Source of the DNA: Chersky-840 sp035532735
GTDB taxonomy: Bacteria > Actinomycetota > Acidimicrobiia > Acidimicrobiales > UBA8190
Length of the DNA: 46,698 nt
Direction: 5' to 3'
Assembly (NCBI GenBank): GCA_035532735.1
Contig: DATKQM010000070.1
Coordinates: forward strand, 1-46,698
This document shows positions 1 to 8,187 of this stretch, one piece after another. The notes below the pieces were generated by a model. The model saw nothing but the letters and a program-made list of their open reading frames with translations. It was not told the DNA's origin and ran no database searches. The position numbers were made by a program, and so were the translations under genes. Positions within the stretch are counted from its first letter, which is position 1. Every line of letters starts with the position of its first letter.

Positions 1-41
1 TTCCCAAGCTGAGAACGAGGGTTCGATTCCCTTCGCCCGCT
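1..41 (+). tRNA. tRNA-Gly (anticodon CCC), 3' part only
   Basis: The window opens inside the anticodon loop (TTCCCAA, anticodon CCC at 3-5). It continues through the 3' anticodon stem, a 4-nt variable loop, a T arm with the TTCGATT loop closed by GAGGG/CCCTT, the acceptor strand CGCCCGC and a T discriminator. The acceptor strand and T arm match bacterial glycine tRNAs. No CCA is encoded; CTCTCTC follows. The 5' half lies outside the window, so the tRNA is incomplete here only because of the window edge. Confidence 0.85.
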
Positions 42-47
42 CTCTCT

Positions 48-539
48 CTCGCCTTCGTCACGGCCAGGACTCAGAACGGCGCCCAGCAGCAGACCAACGC
101 CGCTGTCCGGTTCCTCGACTGGCTACGAACACGCCACGTCACCTAGGCGGCACGCAGGAAGATGTCGACATCTGGTTCGCCACCACCCCCCGCTGTCAGC
201 GCTCTGGACTTTCTCCGATGGGCGATCCGTCATCGTCGCTGTACGTCACTCACCATCCCCACCGGACGCAGAGGACCTCCAGTCATCTCATCGGAGATCC
301 ACCGCCAAGAGGTCCTCGGCCGACTCCTCACCGACGACGGGATCTCTCTCCGGGACCGAGTTGTTGGCTGTCTTGTCGTGCTCCTCGACCAGTCGGTCAC
401 CAGGATCCGCACGTTGCGCACCGCGGATGTTGAGGAGCGCAATGGATCGGTCGACATCCGATCCCCTCCGGTACCCGACAGCATTATGTGGTCGGGAGCG
501 ACAGCCAGCGGCGGCGGTCGTGGTCGTCAGCCCGTGTAG
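48..539 (+). pseudogene. degenerate tyrosine recombinase/integrase remnant
   Basis: Fragments of an actinobacterial XerD-like recombinase can be read in three successive frames. The first ends at a TAG at 144-146 and contains FLDWLRTRHV. The next, at about 147-190, reads TQEDVDIWFATTP. The third begins about 195 and runs to 539, with LDFLRWAIRHRR, RDRVVGCLVVLLDQ and SVTRIRTLRTADV. These follow the order of the N-terminal SAM-like domain and early catalytic domain in that family. The C-terminal catalytic residues are not seen. At least two frameshifts make it a pseudogene. It starts within a few bases of the tRNA-Gly 3' end, where integrases of tRNA-targeting elements usually sit. Family recognition is from pattern only, so confidence is moderate. 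Confidence 0.5.
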
Positions 540-635
540 GCACATCCGACGTGGCCCAGTCCCTGGTCACTACCATCTCCATCGGCAAGCACCCTGGAAC
601 TGACCTCGACATGCTGGCAGGAAGGGACCTCGAAC

Positions 636-2060
636 ATGCTGGGACGTGGACTTCGCCGTGTTGGATGGACGATCGCCGGAGCAGTTCTGCTGGCCGCGGG
701 GGGTGCGACTCTGATCGTCTCCTCACTCGTCGACGCCTCACCTGCGGGGGCAAGCACCGTGGTCACCTTGTTCAGTTCGACCACTCCCGGATACACGGCT
801 GGTGCGGCCAACGTGCCCTCGAACGTCTGCGATGTCACGATCACGGCCATCGGCGCGGCGGGGGGGAGCGCGCTTGATGCGACGGCCGGAGGCACGGGCG
901 CCAGCGTGAGCGCGACCGTCCCGGTTACCCCGTCTTCGTCGCTCGACGTCGAGGTGGGCGGCCAAGGGGGCGCCGCATCGGCCGGCGGCGCCGGCGGTGG
1001 CGGCGGTGGCAATCGCGCCGGCGGCGGCGGCGGAGCCTCGGTGGTCAGTTCCGCCGAGACCCCGTTCGTGGTGGCCGGCGGTGGCGGCGGAGCGGCAGAC
1101 ATGGGCTCGACCGGCGGTGCGGCGGGCACGCTCGGGACCAACGGCGGGGACGGTGTCGCCACCGCTGGCACCGGAGGCTCGGGGGGCACGGCTGGCGGCG
1201 TCGGGGGTGCCGGTGCCAGCAGCTTGGGCGGCGGCGGCGGCGGCGTGAATGGCGGCGGCGCGGGCGGGAACGCCGGCGGTGGCGGCAACGGACGTGTGGG
1301 CGGCGGTGGCGCCGGCGCAACGACTGGCACGGCCGGTGGCACTGGCGCGGCCGGTGGTCAGAGCGGTGCGGCCGGCACCGGGTCGGCGAACGGCGGTGCC
1401 GGTAACACCACCGGCGGCAACGGGGGGAACTCCGCCACTGAGGCCGCCGGCGGCGGGGGGGGTGTCGGTTTCGGCGGCGGTGGCGGCGGCTACGCCCTCG
1501 ACGGGGGCGGTGGCGCCGGCTACGGCGGCGGCGGCGGCGGCTACGGTCCCTCGGGGGCGGGCGGTGGCGGTTCGTCGTACGTGACCTCGTCGGCCACCGG
1601 CACACCCACCTCGTCGAGCACCAACACGGGGGGCGGTTCGGTCACCATCACCTATGACCCGGTCGCCGACGCCTGCCTCATGGCCTCGCCCGCTGGCTAC
1701 CACCTGGTGGGATCGGACGGCGGGGTGTTCGCCTTCGGCGGTGCCACCTTCGGCGGCTCGGTGCCGGGGCTGGGCACCCACGTCTCGGACATCGTGGGCA
1801 TGGCGGCTGACCCCACCGGCGGCTACTGGCTGGTGGGATCGGACGGCGGGGTGTTCGCCTTCGGCGGTGCCACCTTCGGCGGCTCGGTGCCAGGGCTGGG
1901 CACCCACGTCTCGGACATCGTGGGCATGGCGGCTGACCCCACCGGCGGCTACTGGCTGGTGGGATCGGACGGCGGGGTGTTCGCCTTCGGCGGTGCCACC
2001 TTCGGCGGCTCGGTGCCGGGGCTGGGCACCCACGTCTCGGACATCGTGGGCATGGCTTGA
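636..2060 (+). CDS. secreted glycine-rich (PGRS-like) protein with C-terminal 42-residue repeats
   Basis: This 474-residue protein starts at an ATG preceded by a GGAAGGGA ribosome-binding site. A basic N-terminus and hydrophobic stretch (about residues 10-40) look like an export signal. Residues about 85-330 are almost entirely Gly with Ala, Thr, Ser and Asn in GGAGG/GGNGG runs, reminiscent of mycobacterial PGRS proteins. The last 120 residues are three copies of a repeat built on GYWLVGSDGGVFAFGG. The DNA copies (from 1695, 1821 and 1947, period 126 bp) are almost identical, and the third stops abruptly after DIVGMA. A related repeat occurs in the protein at 8188-9699. Probable role: exported or cell-surface protein; no enzymatic motif is visible. 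Confidence 0.8.
   Translation: MLGRGLRRVGWTIAGAVLLAAGGATLIVSSLVDASPAGASTVVTLFSSTTPGYTAGAANVPSNVCDVTITAIGAAGGSALDATAGGTGASVSATVPVTPSSSLDVEVGGQGGAASAGGAGGGGGGNRAGGGGGASVVSSAETPFVVAGGGGGAADMGSTGGAAGTLGTNGGDGVATAGTGGSGGTAGGVGGAGASSLGGGGGGVNGGGAGGNAGGGGNGRVGGGGAGATTGTAGGTGAAGGQSGAAGTGSANGGAGNTTGGNGGNSATEAAGGGGGVGFGGGGGGYALDGGGGAGYGGGGGGYGPSGAGGGGSSYVTSSATGTPTSSSTNTGGGSVTITYDPVADACLMASPAGYHLVGSDGGVFAFGGATFGGSVPGLGTHVSDIVGMAADPTGGYWLVGSDGGVFAFGGATFGGSVPGLGTHVSDIVGMAADPTGGYWLVGSDGGVFAFGGATFGGSVPGLGTHVSDIVGMA
1695..2057 (+). repeat. three near-identical 126-bp tandem repeats
   Basis: Copies begin at 1695, 1821 and 1947. They differ at only a few positions, for example CAC versus TGG at the third codon and GCCGGGG versus GCCAGGG. 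The third copy is cut short by the stop codon. The array encodes the C-terminus of the glycine-rich protein. Near identity indicates recent duplication or gene conversion, and the copy number may be collapsed in assembly. Confidence 0.9.
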
Positions 2061-2184
2061 CTCAAATCCTTCGCGATGCTGCTTCATGGCGTTCGGAGAC
2101 ACGGATGTCATCACGAATATGGACGTGCCGAACAACACGACCGCTGCGGGCGTGGCTCCGCTTGGGCACTTCCCGGGTGGGCGC

Positions 2185-2627
2185 TTAGCCGCCCACGGCA
2201 AACAGTCGCCAGGTCCCAGGCACACCCTTCAGCACATGTTCCCCACGCTCGGCGAACTCGATGCTCGACCCGACGACAGTGTCCTTGACCGTCCATCGCC
2301 GACGGTCTTCATCTCATGGCCTCGGAAGCGTTCGAGCTGGGTGCGCACACTCTGGTCGTGGCTGTCGAGGATGTCTCGCCAGCGTCCGTCCCCGAGCTGG
2401 GCGGCCCGGTCGGTGGAATCGACGAAGTCAGTGAACAACACTGTGGCCAGGACCCGCTCGGCGCCGGTCCCGCCCCGGGAGCCGGTGACGAACTCCTCGA
2501 TCTCGTCGAGCATCGGGCCGGTGTCGCCGACCCAGTAGACGGAATCAGCCCCGGGCAACTCGACGTACCGGAATATCAGACGCTGTGTGGAGTTCTTTCG
2601 GTCCCTTGACCATGAAGGCCGTGGCAC
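2185..2627 (-). pseudogene. alpha/beta hydrolase-adenylate cyclase fusion, internally deleted
   Basis: On the minus strand one frame reads a hydrolase C-terminus (YVELPGADSVYWVGDTGPML, then a short linker) and the start of a class III nucleotide cyclase domain (ATVLFTDFVDSTDRAAQLGD, then EMKTVGDG). Right after GDG the sequence jumps, in another frame, to the usual C-terminal end of the family: TVKDTVVGSSIEFAERGEH, then KGVPGTWRLFAVGG and a TAA at 2185-2187. The middle of the cyclase domain (several dozen residues) is missing with a frameshift, and most of the hydrolase domain upstream is absent or degraded. It should be inactive. It lies between two intact genes, with no mobile element seen beside it. 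Confidence 0.7.
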
Positions 2628-2712
2628 GCCCGGACGCCCTTCGGGTCGTCGTCCGCCGAAGTACTGCAGTACTCGTTCGCCGTCGTCCGTCAGAACGTGT
2701 CACGGGTACGGC

Positions 2713-4914
2713 TCACACCGTCGCGGGCTCTTCGAGCTTGGCCTCGCCGATGCGCACGGTGTCGGGGTCGACGCTCAGTCGGGGCAGGGCGTGGTCGAGG
2801 CGAGCCGGGAACCACCAGTTCGAGCGGCCTAAAAGGAACATGACTGCCGGGACGATGGCCATCCTGATGACCACGGCGTCGACCAGGATCCCGGCGGCCA
2901 GGCCCAAGCCGAACTCCTTGATGACGCGCTCACCGCCGAGCATGAAGGAGCCGAAGACCAGGATCATGATGAGCGCGGCCGCGGTGATCGTCTTGCCCGT
3001 GGCGGCCAAGCCCTTACGAACCGCCGTCCGATTGTCTTCGGACTTGAGCCACTCCTCGTGGATGCGACTCACCAGAAAGACCTCGTAGTCCATCGACAGC
3101 CCGAACAGGATGGCGAACATCATCACCGGTAGGAAGGCCTCCACAGGCCCGGGGCGGTTCACGCCGAACAGTCCGCCCAACGTCCCGTGCTGGAACACGG
3201 CCACCAGGATGCCGAAGGCCGCCCCGATGGACAGCAGGTTCATGACCGCGGCCGTGAGCGGGATCACGAAACTTCGGAACACCACGGCCAGCAAGATGAA
3301 TGAGAGCAGGACCACGAGTCCGATGAACAGCGGAAGCTTCTGGCCGAGGACGTTGGCGAAGTCCACGAAGATGGCGGTCGACCCTCCGACGTAGACGGTG
3401 AGACCGGTGCCGGCTATGGCCGTGGGGATTGTGTTCTGGCGCAAGTGGTTGATGAGGTCCGTGGTCGCGGCGTCTTGAGGTGCGGACTTCGGGTACACGT
3501 CGATCAGGGTCACCGATGTGCCCTTCTTGGAGGGGGGTGTGAATGGTGGAGCCACCGTCGCCACTCCGGGCTGCGTCCGCACCCTTGAAACCAACCGGTC
3601 GAGCGCGGACTGGTCGACGGCGCCATGGTCCACCGCCACCAAGAGAAGTGGTCCGTTGAACCCCGGCCCGAAGCCCGACGCCAGCATGTCGTAGGCGGTG
3701 CGAGTGGTCGTCCCAACTGGGTCGTTGCCCTGGTCGGTCGAGCCGAGTCGAAGAGAGAAGAAGGGGGCTGCAATCAGGGCGACCAGGGCGAGGGCTGCGA
3801 CGGCGGGGAGCACCGGCCGCTTCGAGATGAACGCAGCCCAGCGCGGCCAGAACCCCTTGGTCCCGGCGCCGACGACGCGCGGCCCGCTAGCCGCCAGGCC
3901 CCGCTTCTGTTTGCGGCTCAGGACCTTCGGGCCGATGAAACCGAGCAGCGCGGGGAGCAACGTGAGAGCGGCGACCATGGTGAGAGCGACGCCGAGGGCC
4001 GCCGCCACCGCCAATCCGTACAGGAAGCTGACCCCGAGCGCGAACATTCCCAGCAGGGCGATGCACACGATGATGCCGGCGAAGAGCACGGCGCGTCCCG
4101 ACGTGTTCACGGCGTTGACGATCGACGTCTCGGGGTCGAGCCCGGCGATGAGCCCCTGGCGGTGCCGGGTCACAATGAACAGGGCGTAGTCCACCCCGAC
4201 GCCGAGCCCGATCAGCAACACCAGCTCGGGTGAGAACTGCGGCATCTTGAGCACGTGGCTGAGCAGACCGATGAGTCCAATGGCCGTGCCCAGCGAGGCC
4301 AGTGCGGAGACGAGCGGCAAGACCATGGCGAACACGGAACCGAACACCAAGAGCAGGACTACGCCCGCAAGGAGGACACCCACGCCGGTGCCGCCGATAG
4401 ACGGCCGGTTGGTGGATTCGGCTAGTTGGCCCGATACCGCCACCTTCAGGTCCGCGCTCGCCGCGGCACGGGCCGTGTCGACGAGCTTCTGCGCCTCGGA
4501 CGGGGCCACGTTCTGGAACTGCTGGTCGAAGGTCACCTGGGCGAAGGCGATGTTGCCGCCGGTGGAGACCTGGTGGGCGCCGGCGGAGGTGTAGGGCGAC
4601 ACCACGCTGGTCACGCCGGGGAGCTTCGACACGTTGGCCAACATCGCCCCGATGCGCGCCTGCACGTGGGGGTCGCGCACCGTCGACCCCTCACCGGTCT
4701 GGAAGACGATGCTCTCGGTGTCGCCCGAGACTCTCGGTGAGACGCTCTCGAGCAAGGAGATGGCCTGGGTCGACTCGGTGTGAGGCAGGGAGAAGCTGTC
4801 CGAATAGCCGGTGCCTATGGCGTCGGAGGCCGCGGTGATGCCGACCAAGGTCAGGACCCAGAGCAGCAAGACGAGGCGGCGGTGACAGACGCACCACGAG
4901 GCGATCGAGCGCAT
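2713..4914 (-). CDS. MMPL-family (RND superfamily) membrane transporter
   Basis: The 733-residue protein has the MmpL layout: an N-terminal membrane helix (about 11-30), a large extracytoplasmic loop (about 35-170), five helices, then a second loop and helix set. Both halves keep the Asp-Tyr pair of the proton relay helices, GVGVDYALFIVTR near residues 237-250 and GLSMDYEVFLVSR in the second half. Such proteins are proton-driven exporters of lipids or hydrophobic compounds in actinobacterial envelopes; the substrate cannot be told here. The length is normal for short MMPL proteins without the mycobacterial C-terminal extension. It is divergent from the TetR gene at 5031, which probably controls it. 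Confidence 0.9.
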   Translation of the reverse strand: MRSIASWCVCHRRLVLLLWVLTLVGITAASDAIGTGYSDSFSLPHTESTQAISLLESVSPRVSGDTESIVFQTGEGSTVRDPHVQARIGAMLANVSKLPGVTSVVSPYTSAGAHQVSTGGNIAFAQVTFDQQFQNVAPSEAQKLVDTARAAASADLKVAVSGQLAESTNRPSIGGTGVGVLLAGVVLLLVFGSVFAMVLPLVSALASLGTAIGLIGLLSHVLKMPQFSPELVLLIGLGVGVDYALFIVTRHRQGLIAGLDPETSIVNAVNTSGRAVLFAGIIVCIALLGMFALGVSFLYGLAVAAALGVALTMVAALTLLPALLGFIGPKVLSRKQKRGLAASGPRVVGAGTKGFWPRWAAFISKRPVLPAVAALALVALIAAPFFSLRLGSTDQGNDPVGTTTRTAYDMLASGFGPGFNGPLLLVAVDHGAVDQSALDRLVSRVRTQPGVATVAPPFTPPSKKGTSVTLIDVYPKSAPQDAATTDLINHLRQNTIPTAIAGTGLTVYVGGSTAIFVDFANVLGQKLPLFIGLVVLLSFILLAVVFRSFVIPLTAAVMNLLSIGAAFGILVAVFQHGTLGGLFGVNRPGPVEAFLPVMMFAILFGLSMDYEVFLVSRIHEEWLKSEDNRTAVRKGLAATGKTITAAALIMILVFGSFMLGGERVIKEFGLGLAAGILVDAVVIRMAIVPAVMFLLGRSNWWFPARLDHALPRLSVDPDTVRIGEAKLEEPATV

Positions 4915-4956
4915 GAGAGAGACTCCGGGGTCGGGGGGCGGTGAGGGGCGAGGAGG

Positions 4957-4968
4957 TTGTTAAGACAA
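4957..4968. promoter_or_regulatory. TTGT-N4-ACAA inverted repeat, candidate TetR operator
   Basis: A perfect 4+4 bp inverted repeat lies in the 116-bp divergent intergenic region between the MMPL transporter and the TetR regulator. The region is AT-richer than its surroundings. An operator for the neighbouring TetR protein is an inference from position and symmetry only. Confidence 0.35.
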
Positions 4969-5018
4969 TACCATCTCATTCTGGTGCTTATTCGTCGCAC
5001 AACGAGGCGCGTTCGACC

Positions 5019-5024
5019 TACACT
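5019..5024 (+). promoter_or_regulatory. -10 element TACACT, likely leaderless start of TetR gene
   Basis: TACACT ends 6 nt before the ATG at 5031 and no ribosome-binding site precedes that ATG. The spacing fits transcription starting at the start codon. This favours 5031 over the earlier in-frame start at 4941. Confidence 0.45.
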
Positions 5025-5030
5025 GGGACC

Positions 5031-5591
5031 ATGGGCCCACGATCGTCGGTGCGTGACCGGACGTCGACAGCCATCTTGGATGCAGCCGCCCTGGTGTTCT
5101 TCCGCGAGGGTACGGGCGCGAGCATCGATGACGTGGCCGATGCCGCCGGGGTCGGCCGAGCCACCGTCTACCGGTACTTCGCAAACCGCGACGCCCTGCT
5201 CCACGCGCTGCTCAAAGACGCCCTCGATGACATGGCGATACGTCTCGGCGAGGCCGAGATCGACCTGGCCACTGTGCCCGAGGGCGTGGCCCGCGCGGCC
5301 CGGGCGCTGGTCGGCACCTCGAGCAAATACGCGTTCTTGGCCCACGAGGCCAAGCACGTGGAGCCAGACGAGGTCGAGGAGCGCCTGGCGGCGCCACTCC
5401 AGGCCCTGTTCCGCCGTGGCATCGCCGACGGAACGCTGCGGGGTGATCTCAGCGAGGAAGAGCTTGGGCGGCTCTTCGGTGGCCTGCTCCAGGCCGCGGT
5501 GCAGATGACCGCACAGGGCGCCGTCGGGCCTGAACGTGCTGCGGCCATGGCGAGCAGCGTCTTCCTCGAGGGGGCGGCGGCGGAAAAGTAA
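5031..5591 (+). CDS. TetR/AcrR-family transcriptional regulator
   Basis: A 186-residue regulator. The N-terminal helix-turn-helix (about residues 10-55) reads ILDAAALVFFREGTGASIDD, then GVGRATVYRYFANRDALL, which is typical TetR recognition-helix sequence. The C-terminal ligand domain is not specific enough to name an inducer. The ATG at 5031 was chosen because the sequence before it contains a -10-like TACACT and the residues upstream do not look like protein. It is divergent from the MMPL exporter and likely represses it, its own gene, or both. It ends 108 bp before the converging arylsulfatase gene. Confidence 0.9.
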   Translation: MGPRSSVRDRTSTAILDAAALVFFREGTGASIDDVADAAGVGRATVYRYFANRDALLHALLKDALDDMAIRLGEAEIDLATVPEGVARAARALVGTSSKYAFLAHEAKHVEPDEVEERLAAPLQALFRRGIADGTLRGDLSEEELGRLFGGLLQAAVQMTAQGAVGPERAAAMASSVFLEGAAAEK

Positions 5592-5699
5592 GGCTGAGGC
5601 ACCCCGGAGACCGCCCCCATGTCTTCACAAACCAGATCCCAACCCTTGCGCTTGTGTCGTTGAGCATCTGAAGCTCGATCGGACCGTGCCATGGTCGTG

Positions 5700-8003
5700 T
5701 CACTGCTCGGCCAAGATGGCCGCAACCTCCAACACGGGGTCTCGAACCACAGGACCTGTTGTAGTCACCACCGCTCGCACGATGGTCCCGTTGAATGGAA
5801 ACGGGGCCAAATAACCATCGCCCACTGCGGGACCCCATTCGTAACCGCACGTGACGCCGACGCCCACTCCGTTGAAACCGGCGGGAGTGAAGCGATCGAT
5901 CACACCGTCAGCGACCAACTCGCCGTCGATGAGGAGCGAGGCCGGCCCTCCGAGGCCTGGGTCCTTCTCGAAGGTAAACCCCACTGTGTGACGGCCGGAT
6001 TCCAGAACCGGCTCGGCGTGGAGGACGTAGCGCGTCTTGCCGTACAGGTTGTGGACGTAGCGGAGGTGTCCATCCAACAGGTGCAGGGACCAACCTCCCA
6101 GGGCCGAACCCAGGGCCAGCAGCACTCCGTTGGGCGCCACTCCCTTGGGCACCTCGACCGTCACAGTGATGGCGTGGGATCGGTTCCGCACGTTGACGGC
6201 CACCGGCTCGGGTACCTGGGAGCCACCAGGGAAATACCGGAATGTGTCCCGTGGGCGCCGATGATCAGGCTTGGGATGGGCTATCGCTTCGAGAACACGG
6301 TTGTCGAGAGGCAGCACGTCGTTGTCACGTGCTTCGTCCCACCACCGTTCCACCATGGCCTTCACCTTCTCCGGGTATTGGGAAGCCAGGTCATGCACCT
6401 CCGAGTGGTCCGCGGCCACGTGGTACAGCTCCCACACGTCGTCGTCGAAGGGCGCGTTCACTTTGAGGCCGTCGTCATAGAGCGGTCCGACGGGGTGAAA
6501 GGCCACTGCCTTCCACCCGTCGTGGTAGATCGCCCGTGAGCCCAACATCTCGAAGTGCTGGGTGATGTGGCGACCGGGCTCATCCTTTCCACTCTCGCCG
6601 AGGAGGTAGGCGAAGCTGGTGCCGTCGAAGTGCGACTGGGCGATGCCGTCGATCTCCTGAGGTGCGCTGATTCCCACCAGTGCCAGCACCGTGGGCAGGA
6701 CATCCACGGCGTGGGTGTACTGGTAGCGAATACCCCCATCCGCCACCCGGCCCCCCGAAGGAAGCGAGACGATGCAGGGGTCGGCTACCCCTCCTTCGTG
6801 GACCTCGCGCTTCCAACGCTTGAAGGGCGTGTTCCCCGCCATGGTCCAGCCCCACGGGTAGTTGTTGTGACTGAGGGGCCCGCCGATCTCGTCGATGCGT
6901 CGGTACATCTCCGACACCCCCGCCGGGTCGAAGTTCGACAGGCGGATGTCGTTGATGGAACCTTCTCTTCCACCCTCTGAGCTCGCCCCGTTGTCCGACA
7001 CCACCATGACAACGGTGTTCTCCGCATCACCCAGGTCATCGATGAAGTCGAAGAGCCGACCGATCTGCGCGTCGGTGTAGGACAGGTAGGCGGCGAAGCA
7101 CTCCATGAACCGCTCGGCCAATTCCCGTTCCCGGTCTCCAAGTGTCTCCCACGCCGGGACCCATGGGGGTCGCGGTGACAGTTCGGTGCCGCCCGGGATG
7201 ACCCCGAGTTCGAGCTGGCGCGTGTACGTCGCTTCCCGCCACCGGTCCCAACCGCCGGCGAAGTGACCGTTGTAGCGCTCGATCCACTCGGCGGGAGCGT
7301 GGTGCGGCGAGTGGCACGCCCCCGTGCAGAAGTACAAGAAGAAGGGCTGATCGGCATCGACGGCGCGCAGGTCCCCCAGGAACTCGATGGCGTGGTCGGC
7401 GAGGTCCGCGCTCAGGTGATATCCCTCCTCGAACGAGCGGGGCGGCCGGACCGAGTGGTTGTCGTGGTACAGGGCCGGCATGAACTGGTGCGTCTCACCA
7501 CCGTGGAAGCCATACCACCGATCGAAGCCACGACCCAGTGGCCACGTGGCCCGTGACGCGGCCATGTTGGTTTCGTCTTCAGGGGTGAGATGCCACTTCC
7601 CGATGGCGTAGGTGGCGTACCCGTTGGCGCGCAGGATCTCCGAGAGATAGCCGTTCTCCCGAGGCGGCTTGCCCCAGTAACCCGGGAAGCCGATGGCCAG
7701 GTCGGCGACGCGCCCCATGGCACTGCGGTGATGGTTCCGTCCCGTCAGCAGACATGCCCGGGTGGGTGAGCACAGGGCGGTGGTGTGAAAGTTCGAGAGT
7801 CGCACGCCGCGGTCGGCCAGCCCGTCGAGCACGGGGGTGTCTATGTCAGACCCGTAGCAACCGAGTTGGGCGAAGCCCACGTCGTCGAGCACGACGAGGA
7901 CCACATTGGGTGCGCCCTCGGGCGGTTTCGGCACCGGGGGCCACCATGGCTCGGAGTCCCGCCAATCGCGCCCGATCCGGCCCCCGAATTCGATCTGTGC
8001 CAT
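5700..8003 (-). CDS. type I arylsulfatase (formylglycine-dependent)
   Basis: A 767-residue sulfatase. Residues 38-43 (VLDDVG) supply the calcium-binding aspartates. C78 in CSPTR (C-x-P-x-R) is the cysteine oxidised to formylglycine, followed by the LLTGR signature. GKWHL and VVSDNG supply further active-site residues. A C-terminal beta-rich segment from about residue 600 is typical of the long arylsulfatases of about 770-790 residues such as mycobacterial AtsA/AtsD. It hydrolyses sulfate esters; the natural substrate is unknown. No signal peptide is seen, so it is probably cytoplasmic. The start is supported by GGAGGTGGCG just before the ATG. No formylglycine-generating enzyme gene is in the window. 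Confidence 0.92.
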   Translation of the reverse strand: MAQIEFGGRIGRDWRDSEPWWPPVPKPPEGAPNVVLVVLDDVGFAQLGCYGSDIDTPVLDGLADRGVRLSNFHTTALCSPTRACLLTGRNHHRSAMGRVADLAIGFPGYWGKPPRENGYLSEILRANGYATYAIGKWHLTPEDETNMAASRATWPLGRGFDRWYGFHGGETHQFMPALYHDNHSVRPPRSFEEGYHLSADLADHAIEFLGDLRAVDADQPFFLYFCTGACHSPHHAPAEWIERYNGHFAGGWDRWREATYTRQLELGVIPGGTELSPRPPWVPAWETLGDRERELAERFMECFAAYLSYTDAQIGRLFDFIDDLGDAENTVVMVVSDNGASSEGGREGSINDIRLSNFDPAGVSEMYRRIDEIGGPLSHNNYPWGWTMAGNTPFKRWKREVHEGGVADPCIVSLPSGGRVADGGIRYQYTHAVDVLPTVLALVGISAPQEIDGIAQSHFDGTSFAYLLGESGKDEPGRHITQHFEMLGSRAIYHDGWKAVAFHPVGPLYDDGLKVNAPFDDDVWELYHVAADHSEVHDLASQYPEKVKAMVERWWDEARDNDVLPLDNRVLEAIAHPKPDHRRPRDTFRYFPGGSQVPEPVAVNVRNRSHAITVTVEVPKGVAPNGVLLALGSALGGWSLHLLDGHLRYVHNLYGKTRYVLHAEPVLESGRHTVGFTFEKDPGLGGPASLLIDGELVADGVIDRFTPAGFNGVGVGVTCGYEWGPAVGDGYLAPFPFNGTIVRAVVTTTGPVVRDPVLEVAAILAEQ

Positions 8004-8187
8004 CTCGCCACCTCCCCGGTGCCTGCAACGGCGCCAGCATGCCAGCCGGCGACCACCGACGACCCACCGCAGATGACCGAATGGCCCTGCGTCGTCAGGG
8101 TTGAGGATGGACCTGACCCCCCGAAGGACGCTAAGAACGAGGTGAGTTCGTGTCGGAGAAGCTCACGGGCGACTCCGCGGGGGGAAG

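Noticed and set aside
738..2225. Long antisense open frame (495 codons) across the glycine-rich gene
   Set aside because: It is a mirror of GC-rich Gly codons, gives Arg/Ala/Gly-rich nonsense and repeats the 126-bp array, with no start context.
5592..5699. Terminator between the TetR and sulfatase genes
   Set aside because: No stable hairpin with a T-run is found on either strand.
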